A DNA stretch of 64,000 nt from Paracoccus onubensis (GTDB taxonomy: Bacteria > Pseudomonadota > Alphaproteobacteria > Rhodobacterales > Rhodobacteraceae). Under the pieces are notes generated by a model. It made no database searches. It saw only the letters and a list, made by a program, of their open reading frames with translations, and was not told where the DNA came from. Position numbers and translations under genes: made by a program. The stretch covers positions 1 to 64,000 of the forward strand of contig NZ_QZCG01000009.1 of NCBI RefSeq assembly GCF_003591515.1. Direction: 5' to 3'. Of the stretch, positions 51,864 through 63,659 are shown piece after piece; the first letter of the stretch is position 1; the number at the start of each line of letters is the position of its first letter.

Positions 51864-51881
51864 CCCCTACGGGCTGCCACT
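51864..51881 (+). repeat. attR core (18-bp direct repeat, right copy)
   Basis: CCCCTACGGGCTGCCACT, identical to the tRNA-Glu 3' end at 11870-11887. It marks the right end of the prophage. The rest of 51723-52064 has no gene I can support. Confidence 0.93.
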
Positions 51882-52064
51882 TTCTCTCGTTAAGCCATTG
51901 ATACGCATGGACTAATCCTTCTACTTGCCCAACTTTTCGGAAAAGTTTGGACAATCTCCCGAGTTTCTCAAAGCCACTGTCTGCCAATTTCGAGCGGTTG
52001 GCCCTAACCGGCCCATCCAAATCGGCGTATGCACTGGGCATTTTCTTGCTGGATTGTCAAGTAT

Positions 52065-52877
52065 TTACGCAATCCTCGTTGAAGGCCTAATAATACCGTA
52101 GCTCGAATCTATATCCATTACGTCTTCTCTGTAGCGATCATCCATGAAAGATATTTCGTCCTTACTATACGGAGAAAATTTTGGATATATCTCTCCCGCA
52201 GGGAATTTTTTCGCCAGTCGCCTTGTCAAAATTGCCCTTTCTTTTGGATCGAGGAACTCAGTACAAGCCTTAAGTGCCACAAATGCAGCATGACTCAAAG
52301 ATGCCCTGGCAGTATTCGTCTTTATCTGACCCATCTCAGCAATGGATTGATTAGCAATCATCTTTATGTAGAAACTTTCATTGCCTCTAAAATCTTCATA
52401 ATCCCAAACTCTTATCTTGAAATTTGGCAAGGCTGCTGCAATCTCACCCAGGTAGTCATTCCATGTGCGTTGGGGGAAATTAACTTCAAATGAGCTAGTC
52501 GATACTTTACGCAAATTTCCCTCAATCCAGCAAGATGGAAAGAATTCAGAATACCTCCTGATACACACATGAACTCTTCCCGAAAAGTTTCTAAATATTT
52601 TCAAATTATTATGAGCTCTAGGATATAGGTTCAGTCCACCCAGCGCCGCGCCGGATAAATTCTCTTCCGATATGACAACATGATTATTCTTAAATATATA
52701 ATCCGGTAGTTTCGATATTTTTTTTCGACCTATCTCTCTCCCAAGTCCCGATCTGAATTCTTGCATGGGAATGTATAGCGTTCCCGGGCGGAATTTTGAC
52801 ATCCTTAAAATATTCTGAATATAAGTTGTTGCCGTTTTATGAGCGCCAATGTGCAAATCAAATTCGGTTACAGTCAA
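52065..52877 (-). CDS. Sulfotransferase-like protein
   Basis: About 270 residues if read from TTG 52877, which follows GGGGGAG; a GTG at 52904 in the same frame lacks a ribosome site. FDLHIGAHKTATTYIQNILR is the P-loop-like PAPS-binding motif of sulfotransferases and VHVCIRRYSEFFPSCWIEGN resembles the 3'-phosphate motif. It is AT-rich, lies just outside attR and faces the asparagine-synthetase-like gene. A role in modifying surface polysaccharide is likely but inferred. Confidence 0.72.
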   Translation of the reverse strand: MTVTEFDLHIGAHKTATTYIQNILRMSKFRPGTLYIPMQEFRSGLGREIGRKKISKLPDYIFKNNHVVISEENLSGAALGGLNLYPRAHNNLKIFRNFSGRVHVCIRRYSEFFPSCWIEGNLRKVSTSSFEVNFPQRTWNDYLGEIAAALPNFKIRVWDYEDFRGNESFYIKMIANQSIAEMGQIKTNTARASLSHAAFVALKACTEFLDPKERAILTRRLAKKFPAGEIYPKFSPYSKDEISFMDDRYREDVMDIDSSYGIIRPSTRIA

Positions 52878-53179
52878 AGTTCTCTCCCCCTTTTTTCGAA
52901 TCACCCATTAGCTTTTATTGACCTACAAACGGTATAATTCTTGCGTTCTGTGCGCCATGTCAGGAGCGTGAACCGCATATATCATGTGTGTTAGCTGTTC
53001 TTGATCTTAGAAGATAGTATGTTTCAGTGTCTTGGTCAAATTCGTCAATCCGAAACCTGAAAATCGCTCGGGGGGACGTGGTCGCGATTGCACCTATGGA
53101 AAGGGGCTTGGCCACCTCGTTTTCGAAGGATTCTTACTCCCCAGCACAACCCAACGCCGACTAAATCAAAAAACATCGC

Positions 53180-53204
53180 CCCACCTCGCCTCGAGTGGGT
53201 TTTT
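53180..53204 (+). terminator. Terminator-like hairpin
   Basis: CCCA-C-CTCG-CCT-CGAG-TGGG followed by TTTTT at 53200-53204. It lies in the gap 52905-53447, which has no intact gene. Confidence 0.6.
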
Positions 53205-53227
53205 CTTATACCTGAATCGGAGGTCCA

Positions 53228-53364
53228 ATGCGCGCGAGGAAACACAAACGTTCTGCTCCATCATCGCAGCAATCGCCGGCACAGGCATTTGGCTCATTCG
53301 CCTGAAGAGCAAAGTGAGCGGCAACATCAGGAATATCAATCGAATGGAACAGCGGATTGATTGA
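53228..53364 (+). pseudogene. Remnant of a small phage-type membrane protein
   Basis: GGAGG precedes ATG 53228, but that frame stops after 25 codons. The neighbouring frame reads FCSIIAAIAGTGIWLIRLKS then KVSGNIRNINRMEQRID, a membrane segment with a coiled coil as in the gene at 44761. A frameshift after the start would join the two. The terminator plus ribosome-site layout also mimics that phage region. Confidence 0.4.
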
Positions 53365-53447
53365 CTCCACGGATAATTTCAAATAGATTCAAAAATCGAA
53401 ACGGCAAGTGATGCACAGAGGTATTTTTTTCATTAGGGCTCCATGTA

Positions 53448-55025
53448 ATGATTATCGCATCTGCCAGTGAAATTCATTCGGTTAGCAACACTGTATTGGG
53501 GGAAGCGCATTCTGAGCTATACTCGATTTTTGGCCCAGAGGGATTTGAGAATTTCTCTGAAAATCACTCAATAAGAGAATTTAATCCGATATACGGTAGG
53601 TTTGCTGTAATTGAAAGGAAGGGAAATAGAACCACCATATCCACAGATCACTTCGGATTATTTCGATTATTCGTTTACCTTCATGGAGACCATTGGGCTC
53701 TATCAGATAGTATCTCTGACTTGGCAGCGTTTGCAAACTCCTGCAATCTTCCTCTCACACCCTACCTACCATCTGCATATTCCTTCATGATCCAGAAAGG
53801 TGTTGGACAACAGCTTTCATCTTTCAGAACACCAATCTCGGAAATCAGCTTAGTACCTCACTGGAATAATGTAGTTATTACGGAATCAAAAATTGGATTC
53901 GCAAGGAAACCCGACCTGCGCTGGTCACCGGATTTACATGAATCGAACTACGCTGCCGGAAAGTTTTTCGCGTCTCTTATGAACTCATACCTTGACGCGG
54001 GGATGAAACCAGTAATGCGGATGAGCGCAGGGCTTGATTCAAGATGCACCCTGGCATCAATCCTTTCTTTAAAGAACATAGATAAGCTAAGCGCAGTTCA
54101 ACTGTTCACAAGCAGGCAGCCCCAATTTTCCCATGAGCACGATATCGTAATGTGTATGTTGGAAAAATTACCGTTTGGTGGCACTACTGATTTGCAAGCC
54201 ATTGAGTATCCAAGCATTGAGGATTGGAAAAATCTCTACCTCGGCGGCCAATCTCAAATTGCTGCTTTTCCAAAATACGGTCCACCATTGCCCGTCTTCA
54301 CGGGCGCATGCGGCGAATTAGCTCGAGAATTCTATTCTTGGGATAACTCAACGAGTAATATTACCCGACACCCATATATTCCGCGCGATATATGGAAGGA
54401 AATTATCAATGATATTGATTTATCTCTTTCTTCGTTTGACGGTCAATGCAAACAAATTCTCACTGTAGAAAACAAGCACTATCAGACATTCAGAAACCGT
54501 TTTCACTTTGGCAGAGAAGCATCTGAATCTGTCATGAATTTCCCTCCGTTAGTTTACTCTTTACTTTCAAATGGATCCGGGCGAGGTAATAACCTGCCAA
54601 TACATCGGTTGCTCTTTGAGCTCGGTGGTGAAGATATACTCAGGCATCCGTTTGATGACGATTCCAAGTGCTTTAATGGTAAAATTCCAGTTGATTGGCA
54701 AAGAATCCGCATTCCCGAATCTGATCTGTACACAAGAAAAATTTTCGCGCCTGATATTGGAAAAGAGGGCGTATTCTCGGGCGGGATGATTGATGAGAAA
54801 ATTCGAAATGTGCGCGCCAGTCGGAAAAAATTTATTACCGAAAGTTTTATTTTTGAAATAGAAGCGGCTATTGACTCAATCGGCAAGCATGGGCTACTGC
54901 CACCAAATATGCTAAAAGCATCTCGAAACGAGCTTCAACGGCTGAAGGAAAAAGCTGAATCCCCTAATCCTGGGCTATATCCTGCTATCGCCGCTGTGCT
55001 TTCGTTAAATATGATAGCGAATTGA
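53448..55025 (+). CDS. Asparagine-synthetase-like (ATP pyrophosphatase domain) protein
   Basis: 525 residues. The N-terminal third resembles a glutaminase-like domain without Cys2 (YGRFAVIERKGNRTTISTDH, FGLFRLFVYLHGDHWALSDS). The middle has MRMSAGLDSRCTLASIL, the SxGxDS PP-loop that binds ATP. Such Asn-synthase homologues modify sugars or peptides in surface or natural-product clusters rather than make asparagine. AT-rich; paired with the sulfotransferase-like gene. Substrate unknown. Confidence 0.78.
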   Translation: MIIASASEIHSVSNTVLGEAHSELYSIFGPEGFENFSENHSIREFNPIYGRFAVIERKGNRTTISTDHFGLFRLFVYLHGDHWALSDSISDLAAFANSCNLPLTPYLPSAYSFMIQKGVGQQLSSFRTPISEISLVPHWNNVVITESKIGFARKPDLRWSPDLHESNYAAGKFFASLMNSYLDAGMKPVMRMSAGLDSRCTLASILSLKNIDKLSAVQLFTSRQPQFSHEHDIVMCMLEKLPFGGTTDLQAIEYPSIEDWKNLYLGGQSQIAAFPKYGPPLPVFTGACGELAREFYSWDNSTSNITRHPYIPRDIWKEIINDIDLSLSSFDGQCKQILTVENKHYQTFRNRFHFGREASESVMNFPPLVYSLLSNGSGRGNNLPIHRLLFELGGEDILRHPFDDDSKCFNGKIPVDWQRIRIPESDLYTRKIFAPDIGKEGVFSGGMIDEKIRNVRASRKKFITESFIFEIEAAIDSIGKHGLLPPNMLKASRNELQRLKEKAESPNPGLYPAIAAVLSLNMIAN

Positions 55026-55185
55026 AGCAGACCTCCAGCTCTCTGTGAAGCACAGGCGAAAGCAGGTCTATCGTGCAATACGTATGATTGCTGTGTTCGT
55101 ATTGCTGCGACATTAAGCATCAAAACTCATCCTTTTGAACCTCCCCGGGTTTACCGGAGAGTAAAGCTCTCAAATGGTAAGCCAC

Positions 55186-55393
55186 ATGACGGAGACGAAA
55201 CACACCCGAGTTATACGGCCGAGTTCCGCGCGCGCAGGGCGTCCGGCTTTTCCAAGAACATCGTTCCGATCACAGCAGCGTCAATGCCGCCTACCGGGCA
55301 ATTGCCTCGAAGCTGGGCCGTTCGTCTTTCAGCCTGCGGGACTGCTGCCGGGGTTGAACCGATCAGCGGGCCTGTCGGATTTCCTTGATCTGA
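55186..55393 (+). pseudogene. Degraded IS3-family transposase orfA
   Basis: Across two frames the bases encode HPSYTAEFRAR and then EHRSDHSSVNAAYRAIASKL GRSSFSLRDCC, matching the N-terminus of IS3-family OrfA (a helix-turn-helix that ends near SPDSLR). A frameshift near 55250 and stops after 55350 make it inactive. No orfB or terminal repeats were found. It is the only readable piece of the gap 55026-55441. Confidence 0.75.
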
Positions 55394-55441
55394 CGATGGC
55401 AGCCCGCAGATCGGCCATCGTCAGAACTTCAGCGCGGCACG

Positions 55442-56482
55442 TCAATCGGCATTGACGAAAGCGGCCAGTTCCTGATTATCTGCCACAGCCTGCATATAGC
55501 CGGGCTCGATATAGGTTTCAGCCTCGGGCGCTTGTGGGATAGTGCCGACACTGGTCATGAATTCGGCGATCTGCGTCATCCAGCCGTCGACCTGAGACGC
55601 GCCTCCGTCGCGCGCCATCATCGCGACCTGTTCTTCCAGCGTGAAAGTTGGTCGCAGTTCGAATTCGGCGCTGGCTCCCTCGTCCGAAATCTCGACACCG
55701 CCTTCGGAATAGAAATCGACCAGCAGCTCCTGCGCCTCTTCCGGGTTCGCCTTGATCCAGCGGATGCTTTTCAGATAGACGGCGAGAAATTTCTGAACCG
55801 TCTCGGGATTCTGCTCGGCATAGTCTGAACGCGCCACCAGCGCGCCCGGCACCACCGCATCGGCATCCGCGCCCGAACACAGATAGTCGTAACCAGCGCG
55901 TTCCTGCAGCGTATAGGTATTCGGTGCCCAGACCCCGGCGAAACGACCATTGCCGCTGATCACCGCCGAGATGATCTGCGCCTGCGCCAGATTGACGAAC
56001 TCCACGCCTGACGGATCGACGCCCCATTTTTCAAGGCAGGCGCGTGCGGTGTAATCAGCGGTCGAGTTAGTGGTCAACAGCAGGCTGTCGATCATTGAAG
56101 GATCGGCTTTGATCGCCTCGATCTCGTCCTTGGCGGCCATGATCGCATTGGTCCGTGATTCGTCATTGGTCAGTCCGATGGTGGTCAGCCCGTACCGCGC
56201 CGCCCCAAGGATTGCCGGGACCGAACCGGTGCCGCCGACATCCCAATCCTGCGCCTGTGCAGCTGCGATCTGCGGCGCGCCCGCAGGGAAGGTGACGAAT
56301 TCGGGTTCCAACCCGACCCCGGCCCACCAGTCATTTTCGGTCGCGATATAGAATGGCAGCGCCCAGTACAGCGAGGGCTGATAGCTGATGCGGATCGTTT
56401 CCGCATTCGCCGTCCCTGCCGTCACCACACCCCCTGCCACCGCGACGCACAGCGCAAGACCCGTCGAAATTCTGGTTTTCAT
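55442..56482 (-). CDS. ABC transporter substrate-binding protein, NitT/TauT type
   Basis: 346 residues with a Sec signal peptide (MKTRISTGLALCVAVAGGVV ... ANA). The mature part, IRISYQPSLYWALPFYIATE and FPAGAPQIAAAQAQDWDVGG, matches the NMT1/TauA-like family that binds sulfonates, nitrate or similar small molecules. It is the last gene of a permease-permease-ATPase-SBP operon next to hpsNOP; a sulfonate such as DHPS is the likely ligand. Confidence 0.88.
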   Translation of the reverse strand: MKTRISTGLALCVAVAGGVVTAGTANAETIRISYQPSLYWALPFYIATENDWWAGVGLEPEFVTFPAGAPQIAAAQAQDWDVGGTGSVPAILGAARYGLTTIGLTNDESRTNAIMAAKDEIEAIKADPSMIDSLLLTTNSTADYTARACLEKWGVDPSGVEFVNLAQAQIISAVISGNGRFAGVWAPNTYTLQERAGYDYLCSGADADAVVPGALVARSDYAEQNPETVQKFLAVYLKSIRWIKANPEEAQELLVDFYSEGGVEISDEGASAEFELRPTFTLEEQVAMMARDGGASQVDGWMTQIAEFMTSVGTIPQAPEAETYIEPGYMQAVADNQELAAFVNAD

Positions 56483-56521
56483 TTATTCCTCCCAGGAATG
56501 GCATTCGTTTGGTTTTGTCCC

Positions 56522-57319
56522 TCAGGCGATTTCCATCGCCTTTTCCTGACGCAGGCTGCGCCAGATCTGGGTGCGGAGATGGACGAAGCTTTCCAGATCC
56601 ATCACATCCTCGATCTTTTCATGCTCGTCCCAGCGTTCAGCCTCGCGGACCGAGCGGATATCGAGGATCTCCTTTATCCGGCCCGGCTGACGCGCCATGA
56701 CAGCCACGCGATCCGCCAGATACACAGCCTCTTCCACCGCATGGGTAATAAACATGACCGTGCGCGGGTTGCGGCGCGCAAGGCGCACCAATTCCTCTTG
56801 CATGACGACGCGGGTCTGCGCATCCAGAGCGCCGAAAGGTTCGTCCATCAGCAACACATCGGGATCAAGCACATAGGCCCGCGCGATCGAGACCCGCTGC
56901 TGCATCCCACCCGACAGCTGATGCGGAAAGGCATCGGCATAGCTGGTCAGGTTCATCAGCGCCAGAATACGCTCGATCCGGTCGTCACGCTCGGCCCGTG
57001 CAATGCCGTTATTGCGCAAGCCCAGCTCGATATTGCCGCGGACGGTTTTCCACGGCATCAGCGCGAATTGCTGAAACACCACCGCACGATCCGGGCCCGG
57101 GCTGGTTACCCTGACGTCATCGACGCTGACCGTGCCGGATGTCGGCTGATCGAACCCCGCGACAAAGCGCAGGCAGGTGGTCTTGCCGCAGCCCGAGGGG
57201 CCGACCACCGCCATGAATTCCTTGTCGGCGATATCCAGATGGACGCCTTTCAGCGCCTCGACGCTGCCCTGCTTGCCGCCATAGACACGGCCGACATTGT
57301 CAAAGCGGATCGCTCCCAT
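56522..57319 (-). CDS. ABC transporter ATP-binding protein, NitT/TauT type
   Basis: 265 residues. Walker A VVGPSGCGKTT, Q-loop VFQQFALMPWKTV, signature LSGGMQQR, Walker B VLLMDEPFGALD and the switch His in FITHAVEEAV are all present. It powers uptake with the two permeases and the binding protein. Confidence 0.95.
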   Translation of the reverse strand: MGAIRFDNVGRVYGGKQGSVEALKGVHLDIADKEFMAVVGPSGCGKTTCLRFVAGFDQPTSGTVSVDDVRVTSPGPDRAVVFQQFALMPWKTVRGNIELGLRNNGIARAERDDRIERILALMNLTSYADAFPHQLSGGMQQRVSIARAYVLDPDVLLMDEPFGALDAQTRVVMQEELVRLARRNPRTVMFITHAVEEAVYLADRVAVMARQPGRIKEILDIRSVREAERWDEHEKIEDVMDLESFVHLRTQIWRSLRQEKAMEIA

Positions 57320-57337
57320 TCGTCCATTCCTTTCAGA

Positions 57338-58123
57338 TTATGTTGCAAGGCCACGGCGGCGCAGGATTGCGGTTTCGGCACCGCGCAGAACAATATCGAT
57401 GACCAGCCCGATGATGCCGATGCCGATCATTCCCGACATGACGGTCGTGGTCGAAACATTGCCCTGCCCCTGCACCATCATGTAGCCGATGCCCGTAGAG
57501 GCCACGATCAGTTCGGCCCCGACCAGCGATTGCCACCCTAGCCCGGCCGAGATACGCAACCCCGCAATGATCGACGGCACCGCCGAGGGAAGCAGCACCT
57601 CGGAAATCATGCGCAGATCCGGCGTGCCCAGCATGCGGGCGGCCTCGATCAGCCGGGGATCGACGAATTTCGCGCCGCGATAGGCGTTGATCAGACAGGG
57701 CGGAAACGCGCCGGCAAAGATGATCATGATCGGCCCGCCGATGCCGGTGCCGAACCACAGCGCGGCAAAGGGCACCCATGCGATCGGCGCGATGAAGCGG
57801 ACGGCATCGAACAGCGGCGTTACGATGTCGTCCAGCAACCGGAACCAGCCCATCAGCAGGCCCAGCGGGACACCGATCAATACCGCCAGGCCGAAACCGC
57901 CCGCAAAGCGCAGCATGCTGGCCCAAAGATGATCAAGCAATGTTCCATCCGCGAAACGGTGGGACAACAGATGGATAAAGCGCCCGGCGACCTCAACGGG
58001 CGAGGGCAGGAACAGCCGTGGCACCAGCCCCGACAGGCTCAGCAGCGTCCAGAGCGCGAGGAAGCTGCACAATCCAATGGTCCCCAACAGGAAAGCGTTG
58101 TCGGTCTTGAGAATGCGCGTCAT
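57338..58123 (-). CDS. ABC transporter permease, NitT/TauT type
   Basis: 261 residues from ATG 58123, one base after the stop of the other permease. Hydrophobic segments (FLLGTIGLCSFLALWTLLSL, IMIIFAGAFPPCLINAYRGA) and the EAA-like loop EAARMLGTPDLRMISEVLLPSAVPSI identify the BPD-transp-1 family. It pairs with the permease at 58125 to form the channel. Confidence 0.92.
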   Translation of the reverse strand: MTRILKTDNAFLLGTIGLCSFLALWTLLSLSGLVPRLFLPSPVEVAGRFIHLLSHRFADGTLLDHLWASMLRFAGGFGLAVLIGVPLGLLMGWFRLLDDIVTPLFDAVRFIAPIAWVPFAALWFGTGIGGPIMIIFAGAFPPCLINAYRGAKFVDPRLIEAARMLGTPDLRMISEVLLPSAVPSIIAGLRISAGLGWQSLVGAELIVASTGIGYMMVQGQGNVSTTTVMSGMIGIGIIGLVIDIVLRGAETAILRRRGLAT

Positions 58124-58124
58124 G

Positions 58125-58904
58125 TCAGTCCAAAGCCTTTGCAGCGGTGTTCCAGGCAAGTGCGTAGCGCTCTGCTATCCCCAGAGCGACCGTCATCAAC
58201 CACCCGCACAAGGTCACAGCGATCATTCCGACAAGGATCATTCCGGGATAAAGATCCTGCTGCGCCGCGTTCAGGACCCGTCCCAGCCCCGTCATCGCAC
58301 CGACCAGTTCGGCGGCGACCAGCGTGGTCCAGGACGCCTGCAAGGATAATCGCAGCCCGGTAAAGATCATCGGGCTGGCTCCCGGCAACAGGATCTCGCG
58401 CATGAAAGTCAGCATAGGTGTGCCCAGCATCTGCGCAGCCTCGATTAACGTCCGATCAAGGCTGCGCACCCCGGCATAGGCGTTGATCACAGAAGGCACG
58501 AAGGCCGCGAACCAGATCACCATGATCTTTGCCATATCGCCCAGTCCCAGCCACAGAATGGCAAGCGGAATCCATGCCAGCGGCGGGATCGGGCGAATGA
58601 TCAGAAAAACCGGGTTGATCAGCGCCTCGGCCCTGCGGCTCCAGCCCATCAGCAGCCCCAGCGGCACCCCGGTGCAGACCGCCACCAGAAAGCCCAGCGT
58701 CACCAGCATGACCGACCGCAGAATATGCTCGGTCAGCACGCCGTTGGCATAGCCCTTGCCGGTGATCTGGACAAAAGCGAGCCATGTATCCGATGGCGAC
58801 GGGAACCTGCCCGGCGAGATCACCTGCGTCACCGAAGTCAGCAGAAACCAAAGAGCAAGCACCGCAAATATGGTCGCGCTTCCGATCACCGTCTTCCGTG
58901 ACAT
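58125..58904 (-). CDS. ABC transporter permease, NitT/TauT type
   Basis: 259 residues from ATG 58904 (GGAGG six bases upstream; ATG 58919 lies within the operator and is less likely). EAAQMLGTPMLTFMREILLPGASPMI is the cytoplasmic EAA loop. First gene of the transporter operon, directly behind the LacI-type operator. Confidence 0.92.
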   Translation of the reverse strand: MSRKTVIGSATIFAVLALWFLLTSVTQVISPGRFPSPSDTWLAFVQITGKGYANGVLTEHILRSVMLVTLGFLVAVCTGVPLGLLMGWSRRAEALINPVFLIIRPIPPLAWIPLAILWLGLGDMAKIMVIWFAAFVPSVINAYAGVRSLDRTLIEAAQMLGTPMLTFMREILLPGASPMIFTGLRLSLQASWTTLVAAELVGAMTGLGRVLNAAQQDLYPGMILVGMIAVTLCGWLMTVALGIAERYALAWNTAAKALD

Positions 58905-58917
58905 TCCGATCCTCCCC

Positions 58918-58941
58918 ATCTATGTAAGCGGTTACATAGAT
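58918..58941. promoter_or_regulatory. LacI-type operator of the transporter operon
   Basis: ATCTATGTAA-GCGG-TTACATAGAT, a perfect 10-bp inverted repeat around GCGG; the core TGTAAGCGGTTACA is a standard LacI/GalR-family site. It lies 14 bases before the permease start codon, so bound repressor would block the transporter. The remaining gap to 59095 has no gene. Confidence 0.85.
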
Positions 58942-59095
58942 GGAAATGACAGTCAATCTTTTTTCAACGGAGCGGCATCGCAACGCGCAAGCTGATCTAC
59001 AATTGAGCGGATTTCAAAAAATTAATTATATAAATCAATAAATTATGTGCGGGACCCAATTGTGATTGTGCCAGATACGGCAATATGCCGCCGGA

Positions 59096-60097
59096 TCATG
59101 CGTTCCTGCACGAAGGAGGCGGCGCATGGGTTCCCCGCGCGACGATTTTCGTCGGCAAAAGAATGCTCTGCCCCGATTTTCCATCGATCAGTTGCTGCAG
59201 CAATGCGGCGGCCTCTTGCCCCATCCGCTTATGCGGCACCCGCACTGTCGTCAGTTCGGGAAAAGTGATCGAAGCAATGTCGATATCGTCAAATCCGGTA
59301 ATGGTGACATCTTCGGGAACCCGCAGTCCCATGCGATGGGCGGCCCGCAATGCCCCGGCCGCCAGAACGTCGTTACCGCAGACGACCGCCGTAACCGCCC
59401 GATCCGCCATCAACTCGGCAAAGGCTTTCGCGCCGTTTTCCAGCCCATAGGGAACTTCGGCCACGCCCCGAAACGACAGGCCTTTCTCTGCCAGCAGCGC
59501 ACGGGCGCCCTCCAACCGGTTCCGGGCCCGGTCATTCCCTGCGGTCAGCCCCGAGAGCATCGAGATATTGCGATGGCCAAGATCCAAAACCAGACGCACC
59601 ATCGCGACAATACCCGCGACATTGTCGAACCCCGCATAGGGATGCGCATCACCACAGGCCCAGGCAAGCACATAGGGAACTTTGCGAATCGCCAGCCATT
59701 CGTAAATCGCCGGATCGCGGTCGAAACCCACCAGCAGCAGCCCGTCCGCCCCGCGCGCGACCAATGCCTCGATCTGTTCCCTTTCGCGCTGCGGATCATA
59801 GCCATAGGACGCGACCAGCAATGCAAACTTCCCTTCCGGCAGCGCATGTTCGAATGCGTCGATACCATGCGCAAAAACCGCATTTTCCAGCGTCGGCACC
59901 ACCGCACCGATGATTCCGGTCCGCCGCGACGCCAAGGCCCGCGCGCCGAAATTGGGCGAATAATTCAGTGTGCGAATCGCCTCCATGACCTTTTTTCGAG
60001 TGGCGGGCAGAACCCGGTCGGGGTCGTTCAGACAACGCGAAACGGTCGCTGTGGATACCCCTGCAAGCGCCGCCACATCGTCCACCGTCGCATGCAT
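59096..60097 (-). CDS. LacI-family transcriptional regulator
   Basis: 333 residues from ATG 60097; the frame is open to 60208 but family members begin at this point. TVDDVAALAGVSTATVSRCL is the N-terminal helix-turn-helix with hinge helix (PNFGARALASRRTGIIG), followed by a periplasmic-binding-like effector domain. It lies between the transporter operon and hpsN, with a matching operator near each, so it very likely controls both. Confidence 0.92.
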   Translation of the reverse strand: MHATVDDVAALAGVSTATVSRCLNDPDRVLPATRKKVMEAIRTLNYSPNFGARALASRRTGIIGAVVPTLENAVFAHGIDAFEHALPEGKFALLVASYGYDPQREREQIEALVARGADGLLLVGFDRDPAIYEWLAIRKVPYVLAWACGDAHPYAGFDNVAGIVAMVRLVLDLGHRNISMLSGLTAGNDRARNRLEGARALLAEKGLSFRGVAEVPYGLENGAKAFAELMADRAVTAVVCGNDVLAAGALRAAHRMGLRVPEDVTITGFDDIDIASITFPELTTVRVPHKRMGQEAAALLQQLIDGKSGQSILLPTKIVARGTHAPPPSCRNA

Positions 60098-60172
60098 CGC
60101 CCTGTCGCTCACAGCCCGCCCCCGTCCATCCCGCAACGTGGCAGGCAGTTTCGCAGCCTGCGCGGAATTTGA

Positions 60173-62372
<2,200 letters not shown>

Positions 62373-62376
<4 letters not shown>

Positions 62377-63350
62377 AAGCCCTGGTCTATACCGCTGCCG
62401 AAACGCTCAGGATGGCCGATCTGCCCGACCCGGTCCCACAGACGGGCGAAGTTCTGGTACGAGTCGAGGCGGTCGGCATCTGCGGATCGGACATGCATGC
62501 CTTTCTGGGCCATGACGAACGCCGCCCCCCGCCGCTGATCCTCGGTCACGAGGTCGCCGGTACCATCGCCAGCGGTCCCCGCAAAGGCCAGCGTGTGACC
62601 GTGAACCCGCTGGCGACATGCGGCGCCTGCCCCGCCTGCCTGTCGGGGCGCGACAATCTTTGCCCTGATCGCCATATCATCTCGATGCCGGGGCGCGAGG
62701 GCGGATTTGCGGAACTGATCCGTTCGCCCGAGCGCAACCTTGTGCCGCTGCCCGACCATGTGCCCGCAACCGTCGCCTGTCTGACAGAACCGCTAGCCTG
62801 CGGTTGGCACGCGGTCAGGCGAGGCTTGCAATCGCTCGACGGCGGCGCGGACCGGGTTCTGATCCTTGGCGGCGGAGCCATTGGTTTCGGCGCGGCCCTG
62901 TGCGCCCGCGCCCTTGGCTGCCACAGCATCACTATCATTGAGCCGAATCCGCTACGTCGAGAAAAACTTGCCGGGGCCGACAGCTTTGAGGTTCTGGAAC
63001 AACCGCCCACCGATATCGCCCCGGATCTGGTCATCGACGCGGTGGGCATTGCCGCAACACGGCAAAATGCCTCGGATCTGGTCCGTCCCGGCGGGAGTAT
63101 CCTGCATATCGGTCTGGGTCAGGCCAGTGACGGGCTGAACATCCGGCGCATGACCCTGCAGGAAATCACTTTCATCGGCACCTATACCTATACGCAGCAG
63201 GATTTCCACGATTGTGCGCAGGCGATCTTTGATGGCCGCCTTGGCCCCTGCAACTGGACCGAAACGCGCACCCTTGGTGACGGCCCGGCAGCTTTTGCCG
63301 ATATTCTTGGCAATCGCATCGCCTCACCCAAGCTTGTCCTGTTGCCATGA
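62373..63350 (+). CDS. hpsP: Zinc alcohol dehydrogenase, probable DHPS 2-dehydrogenase HpsP
   Basis: 325 residues. Catalytic zinc ligands Cys37 (GICGSDMHAF), His59-Glu60 (GHEV), structural zinc Cys83, 86, 89 and 97 (CGACPAC...C), and the NAD motif LGGGAIGFGAAL. Medium-chain dehydrogenase with the HpsP position after hpsN-hpsO, started inside the stop of hpsO. Confidence 0.78.
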
Positions 63351-63659
63351 CCTATCCACTTATCCGGATCTGTGTCTTTTGACAGGTAATGTAAAAAAAT
63401 CTTACAGTTCATATAAGAATTAATCCGTTTTTGGCAGCGGAGATTTCAAATACATTGATTCTGCCGGAACAAGGTTCAGCACAGGGCACGATGCAGTCTG
63501 TTCGGGCAAGACCTGAATTCAGGGAGGGATTTTTTCGGTTTCGCCCAAATCCGCCGGCTTTCACCTTCTGACTTCCCTGCCACAGTCGGGGAACACCGCC
63601 AGCATCGACGGGCCGCGTTGGGAGACGTGGTTCAAGCCAGACCAGTCCAGGGAGGAGAC
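63351..63659. other. Gap between hpsP and the second ABC transporter
   Basis: 309 bases without a supported gene. TTGACA at 63379-63384 could be a -35 element, with a weak TTACAG 17 bases on; the stretch 63385-63420 is AT-rich. No LacI-type palindrome like those at 58918 and 60208 is present. A terminator for hpsP is not evident. Confidence 0.4.

Larger units (their letters stand above)
11870..51881. mobile_element. Temperate siphovirus-type prophage integrated in tRNA-Glu
   Basis: An 18-bp repeat, CCCCTACGGGCTGCCACT, lies at 11870-11887 (tRNA 3' end) and at 51864-51881. A tyrosine integrase gene sits immediately inside the left copy. Between the repeats are all expected modules: integration, immunity, replication, HNH, terminase, portal, protease-capsid, head-tail joining, tail tube, tape measure, tip, fibre, lysozyme and holin-like genes. 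No disrupted structural gene was found, so the element may be inducible. Repeat-to-repeat length is 39,994 bp. Confidence 0.95.

Noticed and set aside
53050-53210. Stretch before the terminator considered as tmRNA or another structured RNA
   Set aside because: No tRNA-like acceptor or tag-peptide frame could be found; only the terminator is convincing.
59066-60172. 368-codon open frame on the plus strand
   Set aside because: Shadow of the LacI-family gene.
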